In this document: piece after piece, positions 1 to 5,501 of the stretch | How positions within the stretch are numbered: the first letter of the stretch is position 1 | How the letters are laid out: each line of letters begins with the position of its first letter | Assembly: GCA_023250775.1 (NCBI GenBank) | Contig: JAHFAA010000236.1 | Span: forward strand, 1-6,258 | Direction of reading: 5' to 3' | Source of the DNA: Bdellovibrionales bacterium | GTDB taxonomy: Bacteria > Bdellovibrionota > Bacteriovoracia > Bacteriovoracales > Bacteriovoracaceae | Length of the DNA: 6,258 nucleotides | Translations under genes and position numbers: made by a program | Notes under the pieces: generated by a model | What the model saw: the letters and a program-made list of their open reading frames with translations, nothing else | Databases searched by the model: none | What the model was told of the DNA's origin: nothing

Positions 1-691
1 GAAATTTTCCATTGCATGCCTGAAGATCAACTTCTCCCAGCAGCGCGACGTTTCCATTCTCAGCACGAGTATATTCAGAAATTATTTTTTTATTTTTTTT
101 AAGATCTTGGAACCCATCGGAAGCGCCGACAAAACCAACCGAGCGCTTCAGCCAAGGAGCGGAACAGGCCAAAGCAAGGGCATTGCGGTCTCGCTCAGCA
201 AAAAGCATGGGAACACCCTTATATTCTCCTACTCTAGCAAAATTGCCAGCACCTTGATTGGCCAGATGGGGAGCGAGAAGAACATAGAGATGGTAATCTT
301 CCAGTTTTCCTTTAAGCGGCAAAAAACGCGTTTGCTGAAGCAAGACATCTCTCTTGGGATCACTGAGAATTTCCTTTTCGATGGTATACTTTCCTTGCAT
401 GCAAGTGTTCACGAGATGATAGAGAGGAACACCCAGAGTCGGGTAATGAATTTTCGAAGAAGCATTGCGCTTTTCTTCCGAGAAAAATCGTTGGCCATCC
501 GTAACAAGTAATCCCATGTCTCGGGTACACGCCTGATCGACACGTGGATAATAAATCTCATTCAAAATCCCATGGCTAATTGAAAACCAAACACGGCTCG
601 ACAAACTCAGTGAAGTGCCAACACCACTCTTGGCGCTTGAGGTCCAACGTGCTGGACTACCGGGCCAGCCAGGAGCAAAGGTGTCTTGCAT
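1..691 (-). CDS. GH15 glucoamylase-like alpha-glucosidase, N-terminal part (runs off left edge)
   Basis: About 230 N-terminal residues are visible on the minus strand with no stop before the window edge. Recognised by eye from family-typical stretches: GSPARWTSSAKSGVGT near the start, SRVWFSISHGILNEIYYPRV, then CTRDMGLLVTDG, LYVLLAPHL, GFVGASDGFQDL and ENGNVALLGEVDL. These are hallmarks of the N-terminal beta-sandwich (glucodextranase N-like) domain that precedes the (alpha/alpha)6 catalytic barrel in bacterial and archaeal GH15 enzymes of roughly 650-800 residues. The catalytic glutamates lie beyond the window. Family role: release of glucose from non-reducing ends of alpha-glucans. No signal peptide is seen, so a cytoplasmic enzyme acting on glycogen or maltodextrin is inferred. 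The ATG at 691 is preferred because AGGAG (701-697) sits 5 nt upstream; an in-frame ATG at 709 would overlap the dehydrogenase by 10 bp. The gene is transcribed directly behind the glucose dehydrogenase. It contains runs of 8 and 7 A (minus strand) at 93-100 and 85-91. Confidence 0.88.
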   Translation of the reverse strand, partial: MQDTFAPGWPGSPARWTSSAKSGVGTSLSLSSRVWFSISHGILNEIYYPRVDQACTRDMGLLVTDGQRFFSEEKRNASSKIHYPTLGVPLYHLVNTCMQGKYTIEKEILSDPKRDVLLQQTRFLPLKGKLEDYHLYVLLAPHLANQGAGNFARVGEYKGVPMLFAERDRNALALACSAPWLKRSVGFVGASDGFQDLKKNKKIISEYTRAENGNVALLGEVDLQACNGKF

Positions 692-696
692 TCCCT

Positions 697-701
697 CTCC
701 T
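697..701 (-). promoter_or_regulatory. Ribosome binding site of the GH15 gene, overlapping the upstream stop codon
   Basis: AGGAG on the minus strand, 5 nt before the ATG at 691. Its first two bases are the last two of the dehydrogenase TAG stop (702-700). This favours the 691 start over the in-frame ATG at 709 and suggests translational coupling of the two genes. Confidence 0.6.
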
Positions 702-1803
702 ACTGCCATTCCAACACCACCTTTATGTCATGATCATCATGATTCATAACCGCCGCGGTAAATTCAGTGAAAGGATAATGATGCGTGATTAAAGTCGCGA
801 TATGACTCCCCCATTGTCTTTGAGCAGACAGAAGATCTTCCACGGCCATTTGATAATGATTACTACTGGCGTTCACGCTTCCAAGCATTATTTGGTTGCC
901 CAAGACCAGGCGACTGATAATTTTAGCGCCGTGAACTTCAATCGGCCGATCACCACCGGGAATTCCGCTTAAAACGTAGGCCCCATCAAGTGCCAGTGCA
1001 TCCAAGAGGCTGAACTCCAACGAAGGAATACCCGTAGCTTCAAAGATGATTTCCATCTTCCCAATTGAGTCTTTCACTTTTCCGCCCGGAATCTTTCTTG
1101 CATCGATATATTGGCCGCCAATTCCCTCAAGCCATCGCGCGCGAGGCGACGATTCATCAACAATATCTAAACCAAAAACCTTGGCACCCCGAAGCCGAAG
1201 AATCAGTGCGGCCAGCAGACCGATGGGACCTAAACCGGCCACCAAACAAGGCTGCCCCTTAATCCATTCCGTGGTGTCGCGAAGATCTGGAAGGCGCGCG
1301 GCCTGAACTCGCAATACTTCCTCGATGGCCTTCTCCGCCACCGACATTGGTTCTGTTAACACTCCGACGGCCGCCAGTTCTTCAGGAATGCGCACAACAT
1401 ATTGCTCTTTATCAACAACATATTCCGCTTGAAAACCATCTGCGCCCCAGATTCCTCGTTCGAGATATTCACCCGTACGACACATGTCCGAGCGATTTAC
1501 GGCACAAGGCCGGCATTTTCCGCAGCCGCGCCGAACGGTGAAAATGGCAAAATCGCCGTACTTCACATGTGTGACGCTTGTTCCAACCTGGACAACTTGA
1601 CCAAACATCTCGTGCCCAATGACAAGATCTCTTTGATCGGAAGGAAGAAGCGCACGCCCACCAACCGCCTCTTCACGGTCGGTCCCGCAAATTCCAACGC
1701 GTATGACTTTCAATTTTATATCATCTGTCGTTAAGAGCTGCGGTTCCGGTCGCTCTACGGCACTTAGGGTGGTGAGGCCTGGGATAATCGCAATGGCCTT
1801 CAA
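700..1803 (-). CDS. gdh: Glucose 1-dehydrogenase (zinc-dependent MDR family)
   Basis: A 367-residue medium-chain dehydrogenase resembling the archaeal-type glucose dehydrogenases: beta-D-glucose + NAD(P)+ to glucono-1,5-lactone. Numbered from the TTG start, it shows catalytic-zinc ligands C39 in GICGTD and H64-E65 in GHEMFG, a structural-zinc lobe with C94, C97, C100 and C108 followed by the family-typical RSDMC and GEYLERGI, a conserved TEPMSVAEKA helix, and the dinucleotide-binding GLGPIG at 190-195. The second Rossmann strand ends in Asp (GLDIVDES), which favours NAD+ over NADP+; this is inference. Start choice: GTG at 1812 is in frame but only 1 nt from AGGAG, whereas TTG at 1803 lies 10 nt from it and gives MKAIAIIPG, the usual family N-terminus. 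Another sugar or polyol dehydrogenase is the main alternative, but the cysteine lobe and the adjacent glucose-releasing enzyme support glucose. Confidence 0.87.
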   Translation of the reverse strand: MKAIAIIPGLTTLSAVERPEPQLLTTDDIKLKVIRVGICGTDREEAVGGRALLPSDQRDLVIGHEMFGQVVQVGTSVTHVKYGDFAIFTVRRGCGKCRPCAVNRSDMCRTGEYLERGIWGADGFQAEYVVDKEQYVVRIPEELAAVGVLTEPMSVAEKAIEEVLRVQAARLPDLRDTTEWIKGQPCLVAGLGPIGLLAALILRLRGAKVFGLDIVDESSPRARWLEGIGGQYIDARKIPGGKVKDSIGKMEIIFEATGIPSLEFSLLDALALDGAYVLSGIPGGDRPIEVHGAKIISRLVLGNQIMLGSVNASSNHYQMAVEDLLSAQRQWGSHIATLITHHYPFTEFTAAVMNHDDHDIKVVLEWQ

Positions 1804-1813
1804 GAGGTACACT

Positions 1814-1818
1814 CTCCT
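1814..1818 (-). promoter_or_regulatory. Ribosome binding site deciding the TTG start of glucose dehydrogenase
   Basis: AGGAG on the minus strand, 10 nt before TTG 1803 but only 1 nt before the alternative GTG 1812. The spacing argues for the TTG start. Confidence 0.6.
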
Positions 1819-1892
1819 GTTTGCAATTCAAACGCCATTATGCTCTCTCGTTCAAATTACATAGAGGATAAAACAATACTAAGCGATCTTAC

Positions 1893-1933
1893 TCTTAGCA
1901 GTTTCTAAGATGATTAATGGTAATCTCGAGATT
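1893..1933. promoter_or_regulatory. Cluster of inverted repeats, candidate operator upstream of gdh
   Basis: Three overlapping or adjacent symmetrical elements lie 90-130 bp before the dehydrogenase start. TCTTAG (1893-1898) pairs with CTAAGA (1905-1910). GATTA (1912-1916) pairs with TAATC (1921-1925). AATCTCGAGATT (1922-1933) is a perfect 12-bp palindrome. A further CTAAG lies at 1879-1883. The 12-bp palindrome has no room for a stable loop, so dimer binding by a regulator is more plausible than a terminator. No convincing -35/-10 pair could be assigned in this gap. Confidence 0.35.
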
Positions 1934-1956
1934 TTGTGTGGAAAAATTACACTCGC

Positions 1957-2469
1957 TTAATATTGCCGAGTATCAAGAATCTTGTTTGCATCCGTAACCC
2001 AGTCAAGAATGATCTGTTTTTCTTCCTTGGTGAGACCAGAATCCCAGTGCATTACACGATAGCGCATGGGAGGCATCTCACCACTCTGGACTTCGTCCGT
2101 AAGCGCTTTCAGATCTTCCTTCGGAGCACCATGGCCTTTAAAGGGAAAATCGTTGGACATATCCATTCGTTCTTTGGCCTCTTTAACATCATGATCAATC
2201 AGTTGTTTGACCCCAGGGATTGCATGATACCAGGGAAAATTGGTCGTACCACGATGACAAGGAAGACATTTATTTTGAAAAATTGGTTTGATTTTCTCCA
2301 TATATTTCGTGTTAATCGCTTGAAGCTGATCTCTGCTCGGGCCCTCATCAATAATTTCAAAGCCATCTTTATCAATCTTGGGGGGCGATTTTACCGAAAT
2401 ATCGGCAAAGCACATTCCAGGAAAAAGCGACAGAATGAATAAAGAGCAGATCAGTTTTAATGCGGTCAT
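1957..2469 (-). CDS. Periplasmic haem-binding domain protein (single CxxCH)
   Basis: A 170-residue secreted protein. Residues 1-22 form a Sec signal peptide (hydrophobic core, likely cleavage after CFA, before DIS). The mature part has one c-type haem motif, CLPCH (68-72), followed by a pattern matching the Haem_bd family as I know it: NFPWYHAIPGVKQLIDHDVK, then GEMPPMRYRVMHWDSGLT and EEKQIILDWV near the C-terminus. Met132 and Met135 in EMPPM are candidate distal haem ligands. The protein is likely periplasmic, in electron transfer or redox/gas sensing; the exact partner is unknown. It follows the His-rich gene after only 6 bp, and its ribosome binding site (AAAGGA) lies inside the last codons of that gene, so the two are very likely co-transcribed and coupled. 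No clear terminator follows its stop. Confidence 0.82.
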   Translation of the reverse strand: MTALKLICSLFILSLFPGMCFADISVKSPPKIDKDGFEIIDEGPSRDQLQAINTKYMEKIKPIFQNKCLPCHRGTTNFPWYHAIPGVKQLIDHDVKEAKERMDMSNDFPFKGHGAPKEDLKALTDEVQSGEMPPMRYRVMHWDSGLTKEEKQIILDWVTDANKILDTRQY

Positions 2470-2475
2470 GTTTTT

Positions 2476-2916
2476 TTAATTTCCTTTGATCTTGGAAATG
2501 ACGATCATGTTCATGCCATTTTTGCTGAAGGTTTCACCCACGACAACAACTTTTTCTTCAGCATATTTAAGAAGTTTGGAGTTGGCCTCGACAAGCGAAC
2601 CATGGCCACTGGCGCTTACCTGATAAATAATCCCTGCATCGGTCATAATGCCTAAGGGAAGGCCTTTTTCAGCGCATTCTTGCGCACATTTTTTGTGACT
2701 CGGACCTGTCGCTCCATGCTTAATAAAACAGGTTAGACCGATTAAACGTCCTTCAATAGTTTCTTGTTTCCCAGCAGCGTGTGACTCTTCTTCGGAATGG
2801 CCAAGGGAATGGCCAGGAGTAGTTCCATGGTGTTTGTGATGATCTTCGTCGGCGTAACTAAAGATTGTGATAGTAAGAGCGATAAAGAGCGTTGCTATTT
2901 TTGTTATTGTATTCAT
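2476..2916 (-). CDS. Secreted His-rich protein with conserved-looking Cys motif, unknown function
   Basis: A 146-residue protein with a signal peptide at residues 1-22 (cleavage likely after SYA, before DED). A low-complexity His/Glu/Ser stretch follows (about 23-48), beginning DEDHHKHH and with further histidines at 36, 40 and 46. The folded part (52-146) starts IEGRLIGLTCFIKHGATG and holds C63, C77 and C81 with H67 and H74, then GLPLGIMTDAGIIYQV and VVVVGETFSKNGMNMIVI, which reads like a small beta-barrel. I have an impression of similar uncharacterised periplasmic proteins with a C...KHG...C...C...GLP.G signature but can name no function. The His-rich tail and Cys/His set suggest metal (Cu, Zn or Ni) or haem handling, which is inference. 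AAGGA lies 6 nt before the ATG. It is the first gene of the cassette with the CxxCH protein. Confidence 0.78.
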   Translation of the reverse strand: MNTITKIATLFIALTITIFSYADEDHHKHHGTTPGHSLGHSEEESHAAGKQETIEGRLIGLTCFIKHGATGPSHKKCAQECAEKGLPLGIMTDAGIIYQVSASGHGSLVEANSKLLKYAEEKVVVVGETFSKNGMNMIVISKIKGN

Positions 2917-2963
2917 TTTGTTCCTTTGTGTTGTCCTAGGTTAATTTCTCCCAAATATAAAAA

Positions 2964-2999
2964 ATTATAAAGTTATTTTTGCTATATTAGACACTGTCT
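2964..2999 (-). promoter_or_regulatory. Candidate promoter with palindrome in front of the His-rich/haem cassette
   Basis: On the minus strand a perfect TATAAT (2969-2964) lies about 50 bp before the ATG at 2916, within an AT-rich stretch. No good -35 box is found at 16-18 bp. Instead the 11-bp palindrome AGACACTGTCT (2989-2999) sits there, which could be an activator or repressor site. The -10 assignment is uncertain because the whole stretch is AT-rich. Confidence 0.35.
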
Positions 3000-3001
3000 C
3001 A

Positions 3002-3349
3002 TTATTGTTTAGATGAGCTACATTCTTCTTGTTTACGGCCTCGGTAGATGGAAACACTCCCAAAGCTTGTATTGAAGCTGGCCTTTTCAGCAACATCTAT
3101 AAAACCAGTGTCTCTCATGTATTGTGGAATGTGCCCCTTCAGATTTTCACCAATAGGTTCAATCCAGCGAGAAATAGAAGTTATAAACCGGGCCCACCAT
3201 GATTTTTGAATTCCAAAATCCAAAAGAAGGATTTCTCCATTGTCGCAGGATTGTGAATGATTTTCTTTACCAGCTTTTTTCCAGTCTCATCTAATGAGAG
3301 GTGTTAGGAATGTGAGCCTTGCTGCTGGAATAAATTTTGCTTTGCCCAT
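3002..3349 (-). pseudogene. Class I SAM-dependent methyltransferase remnant (internal deletion, stop, frameshift)
   Basis: The minus strand from ATG 3349 (GGAGA 4 nt upstream) reads MGKAKFIPAARLTFLTPLI, which matches the usual N-terminus of a methyltransferase group (KFIPALR..WLTPLYD). After LIR comes an in-frame TGA (3289-3287). In the next frame SLDETGKKLVKKIIHN resembles the helix before the late strand of the fold, and the original frame resumes with NGEILLLDFGI and continues to the natural-looking end DTGFIDVAEKASFNTSFGSVSIYRGRK. The region that should hold the glycine-rich SAM motif is absent, so around 100 codons appear deleted compared with a family length near 200. A 73-codon open frame at 3002-3223 is only the C-terminal fragment, with a TTG start lacking support. 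No function is expected. Family assignment rests on memory of the termini. Confidence 0.68.
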
Positions 3350-3746
3350 AACATCTCCGAATGAATCCTCAGGTCTATCTTGTGGAGCTTTACAACGTCT
3401 TTTTCCTCGATTTGGGATTTGAAAAGTAAATACGAGCGCATGAAAGAATTTGTGACAGATTGTACTTTTTAAATTCTTGGCGGATTTTTTACATTAAGTT
3501 CTGGGAAAATCTTTGACCTTCACTCCAGGCGCAAGGTAGCGATGCCAAAGCTTGGTTAGTGATGTGTAGGTAAAAGAAAGGGTATCCGTACACCGGCACG
3601 GGTATTAATAAAAAAGACGCTAGAATTAGAAAATCGAGGAAAGTTCCAGAAGTATTTTAACACTAACCATGGAGCGCAAAAACCGTGCGTGGGAAAATCA
3701 AACGTTCTTAATTAAGATGGTTCGAAGTATCTAACTCCCAGGGCCT
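3350..3746. other. About 400 bp without an intact gene
   Basis: Both strands were read. Only short frames interrupted by stops are found, such as minus-strand LTKLWHRYLAPGVKVKDF (about 3500-3560) and IRQEFKKYNLSQILSCARIY (about 3425-3482). They look protein-like but I cannot assign them. As the stretch lies directly upstream of the broken methyltransferase, it may be further decayed coding sequence. No tRNA, insertion-sequence end or clear terminator with a T-run was recognised. Confidence 0.4.
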
Positions 3747-3757
3747 TTATTTGGGAG
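3735..3757 (-). terminator. Hairpin over the stop codon of the TPR regulator, weak terminator candidate
   Basis: CTCCCA (minus strand 3757-3752) pairs with TGGGAG (3740-3735), leaving an 11-nt loop that contains the TAA stop. No U-run follows in the minus-strand transcript, so intrinsic termination is doubtful; it may instead protect the mRNA 3' end. Confidence 0.25.
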
Positions 3758-5270
3758 AACGGATTTTGTAATGCGTTTGCGGGCCAAGCTCTACCCGTTC
3801 GATCAGTCCGGCATCACGAATCTCATTTAAAACACGAACAGAACTTCTGTATGAAATCTCCAAGAGCGCGGGGAGTTCAGCGGCAAAAAAAGTTTTGCGA
3901 CCAAAATGTTTTTTGATTTTAGCATACTGCAAACGCAGCTTGGTCTTAAGCAATGCTTCAGTCCAGGGACTTTCCTCTGATTGGATTTTGATAGCACATC
4001 CAGGTGGCGCACTCAAGGCATAGAATCCACCAAATTCAGAAATCTCCAGAGGAATTTTATTTTCTTCCAGCCAAGTTCTCAACCGACGAGTGGCCTGATG
4101 AACCCGATTGGCTGAGGTGATAGGATCAAAGTTTAGCTCAGGATAAATTCGCTCATGAAGTTCGGCAATCTGCATAGGTTTATAAAAATCCGAACCAAGA
4201 GTTTGCAAAAGTCTCAAAGGAACCTGCCCCTCTTTTAAGAAGCTGTCGCCTAATGAGTTTTGACCATTTGCCAGTTCAATCACCACCCGTTTCCCCTCAG
4301 GGCGCTGAAAGAAAAACCACTCATAGTGTGAAGGAATCGCAATTTTTAATTGCTCCATGGTTTTCTTGACCCGTGCGCGGAAGGCCGGAAAAGGAGTTCC
4401 AAAATAGAGCTGTAATAATAATTTTTCAGTACCCAAAAGTGCAGCTTCGTAGTAATCACAGGCCCGCATATTTTCCCACAGACCTGCCTCACGAAAACGC
4501 ATGCGAAGTGCTCGCATGGCACGGAATGGCACCTGACGGTCAGTGGCAGAATAAAGGTTAACCAGATGTTTCCAAAGTTCCAGCACACTCTCAAAAAGTG
4601 AATCCCCGTCTCCTAAAAAATCAGACTCAAGCTGGCGCACGGAATCCTGGGCGGCCTTCCAGTCTTTTCTTACGAATTGATTTTGCAAAAGATTTACCAG
4701 TGCATTTTTATGAACCATACGTTGATGGGGATTGACCGTTTCCTTGCTCACTTCTTCCAACAAGATTCGTGCTTCGTCCAGTCTTCCCGGCCCATGGGTC
4801 AAGGCCAGTCCAAGATTAACTTTGGCCCACAGTTTTGGATCAGGTAGCGCCTTGGGATGAGCAAGATATTTTTCCAACGGTGCAACCGCTCCATCCCAAT
4901 CCCATTGCCAAATATAGGTGTAAGCATGAAACAAAAGTGCTTTGGGAATTTGATCTGTATTTAGTGACTGGAGTAATTTCTGAGCTTCGAGATTGCATCC
5001 AATGGCATTCAAGGAAGCGGCATATTCAGCTTTTTCCGCTTCACTGGCATCCGGCGCCGTTCGTGAAGAAGAGTACATGTAACGATGAAGAATTCGCACC
5101 GCACGCTCAGGCAAGTGGCAGCAACGGCAAAGCATGGCGACAGTGAAAACATGGCGCCGCTCAATGCGATTTTGCAATAGATCCGTCAAGGCCGCGCGAA
5201 CTCGTGAGACCTCGCCATTTTCAAGCCAGGACTCGATTTCAACCAGCCTGTCGGCGACATCGATTTTCAT
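3747..5270 (-). CDS. TPR-like transcriptional regulator with two C-terminal winged-helix domains
   Basis: A 507-residue soluble protein without signal peptide or membrane segment. Residues about 1-290 are helical and TPR-like (for example AVAPLEKYL, WAKVNLGLALTHGPGRLDEARILLEEV split across helices, then DWKAAQDSVRQLE). Around 330-420 there is a beta-rich lead-in followed by AELHERIYPELNF and ANRVHQATRRLRTWLEENK, then a hairpin ending GGFYAL, which fits an OmpR/SARP-type winged helix with NRVHQATRRLR as recognition helix. A second wing-helix (about 440-505) reads KTFFAAELPALLEISYRSSV, then VLNEIRDAGLIERVEL and THYKI, like MarR/DeoR-type domains. A DNA-binding regulator is inferred, with the TPR body as sensor or partner-binding part. 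The start is taken as ATG 5270; an in-frame TTG at 5297 adds nine residues but has no ribosome site. The ATG also has only a weak one. It is divergent from the beta-helix gene. The target is unknown. Confidence 0.75.
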   Translation of the reverse strand: MKIDVADRLVEIESWLENGEVSRVRAALTDLLQNRIERRHVFTVAMLCRCCHLPERAVRILHRYMYSSSRTAPDASEAEKAEYAASLNAIGCNLEAQKLLQSLNTDQIPKALLFHAYTYIWQWDWDGAVAPLEKYLAHPKALPDPKLWAKVNLGLALTHGPGRLDEARILLEEVSKETVNPHQRMVHKNALVNLLQNQFVRKDWKAAQDSVRQLESDFLGDGDSLFESVLELWKHLVNLYSATDRQVPFRAMRALRMRFREAGLWENMRACDYYEAALLGTEKLLLQLYFGTPFPAFRARVKKTMEQLKIAIPSHYEWFFFQRPEGKRVVIELANGQNSLGDSFLKEGQVPLRLLQTLGSDFYKPMQIAELHERIYPELNFDPITSANRVHQATRRLRTWLEENKIPLEISEFGGFYALSAPPGCAIKIQSEESPWTEALLKTKLRLQYAKIKKHFGRKTFFAAELPALLEISYRSSVRVLNEIRDAGLIERVELGPQTHYKIRSPK

Positions 5271-5501
5271 ACAACTTAATGGTGCCACAATCTGCAATTT
5301 AGTTCAAAATTTAAAACTGTCCCCCGAGGGTGAAATAGCGCGAATGATTTTGTCCATTTTCAAAAGACTGCTGGCCTTTGGCCCCTACATATAATTGTTT
5401 ACCCAGTTTCCCCCTATGACGTCCTGCCATTATATATAAGTTTAACTCCGAACAAAAAGCAGTAAAATAAACCTAGATTAACATAACAATGGGGACCGCA
5501 T
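5271..5501. promoter_or_regulatory. Divergent intergenic region between the TPR regulator and the beta-helix gene
   Basis: This 231-bp gap must contain both start regions. Plus-strand candidates are TATAAT at 5390-5395 and the AT-rich TATATATAAG at 5431-5440, neither with a convincing -35 box. An 11-bp palindrome, GGCCTTTGGCC (5373-5383), lies just before the TATAAT and could be an operator. On the minus strand a TGGACA hexamer occurs at about 5352-5357 but lacks a matching -10. Assignment is tentative. Confidence 0.3.
5491..5495 (+). promoter_or_regulatory. Ribosome binding site of the beta-helix gene
   Basis: GGGGA lies 6 nt before ATG 5502 and supports that start. The ATG at 5489 just upstream is in another frame. 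Confidence 0.5.

Noticed and set aside
107..511. 134-codon plus-strand frame
   Set aside because: Antisense to the GH15 gene, whose minus-strand frame shows clear family-conserved blocks throughout.
1804..1812. GTG at 1812 as the glucose dehydrogenase start
   Set aside because: The AGGAG lies only 1 nt before it, and the three extra residues are not typical; TTG 1803 gives correct spacing and the usual MKAI N-terminus.
1922..1933. Palindrome AATCTCGAGATT as a terminator of the haem cassette
   Set aside because: A perfect palindrome without a loop gives at most a 4-bp stem, with no U-run after it; an operator is more plausible.
1936..2442. 168-codon plus-strand frame
   Set aside because: Antisense to the CxxCH haem protein, which has a signal peptide, a haem motif and a ribosome site.
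3002..3223. A free-standing 73-residue gene
   Set aside because: It begins at a TTG inside the conserved LLLDFG strand of a methyltransferase and has no ribosome site; it is the C-terminal piece of the pseudogene.
4373..5146. Several plus-strand frames opposite the TPR regulator
   Set aside because: They are fragmentary, lack ribosome sites and recognisable motifs, and lie antisense to a 507-residue intact gene.
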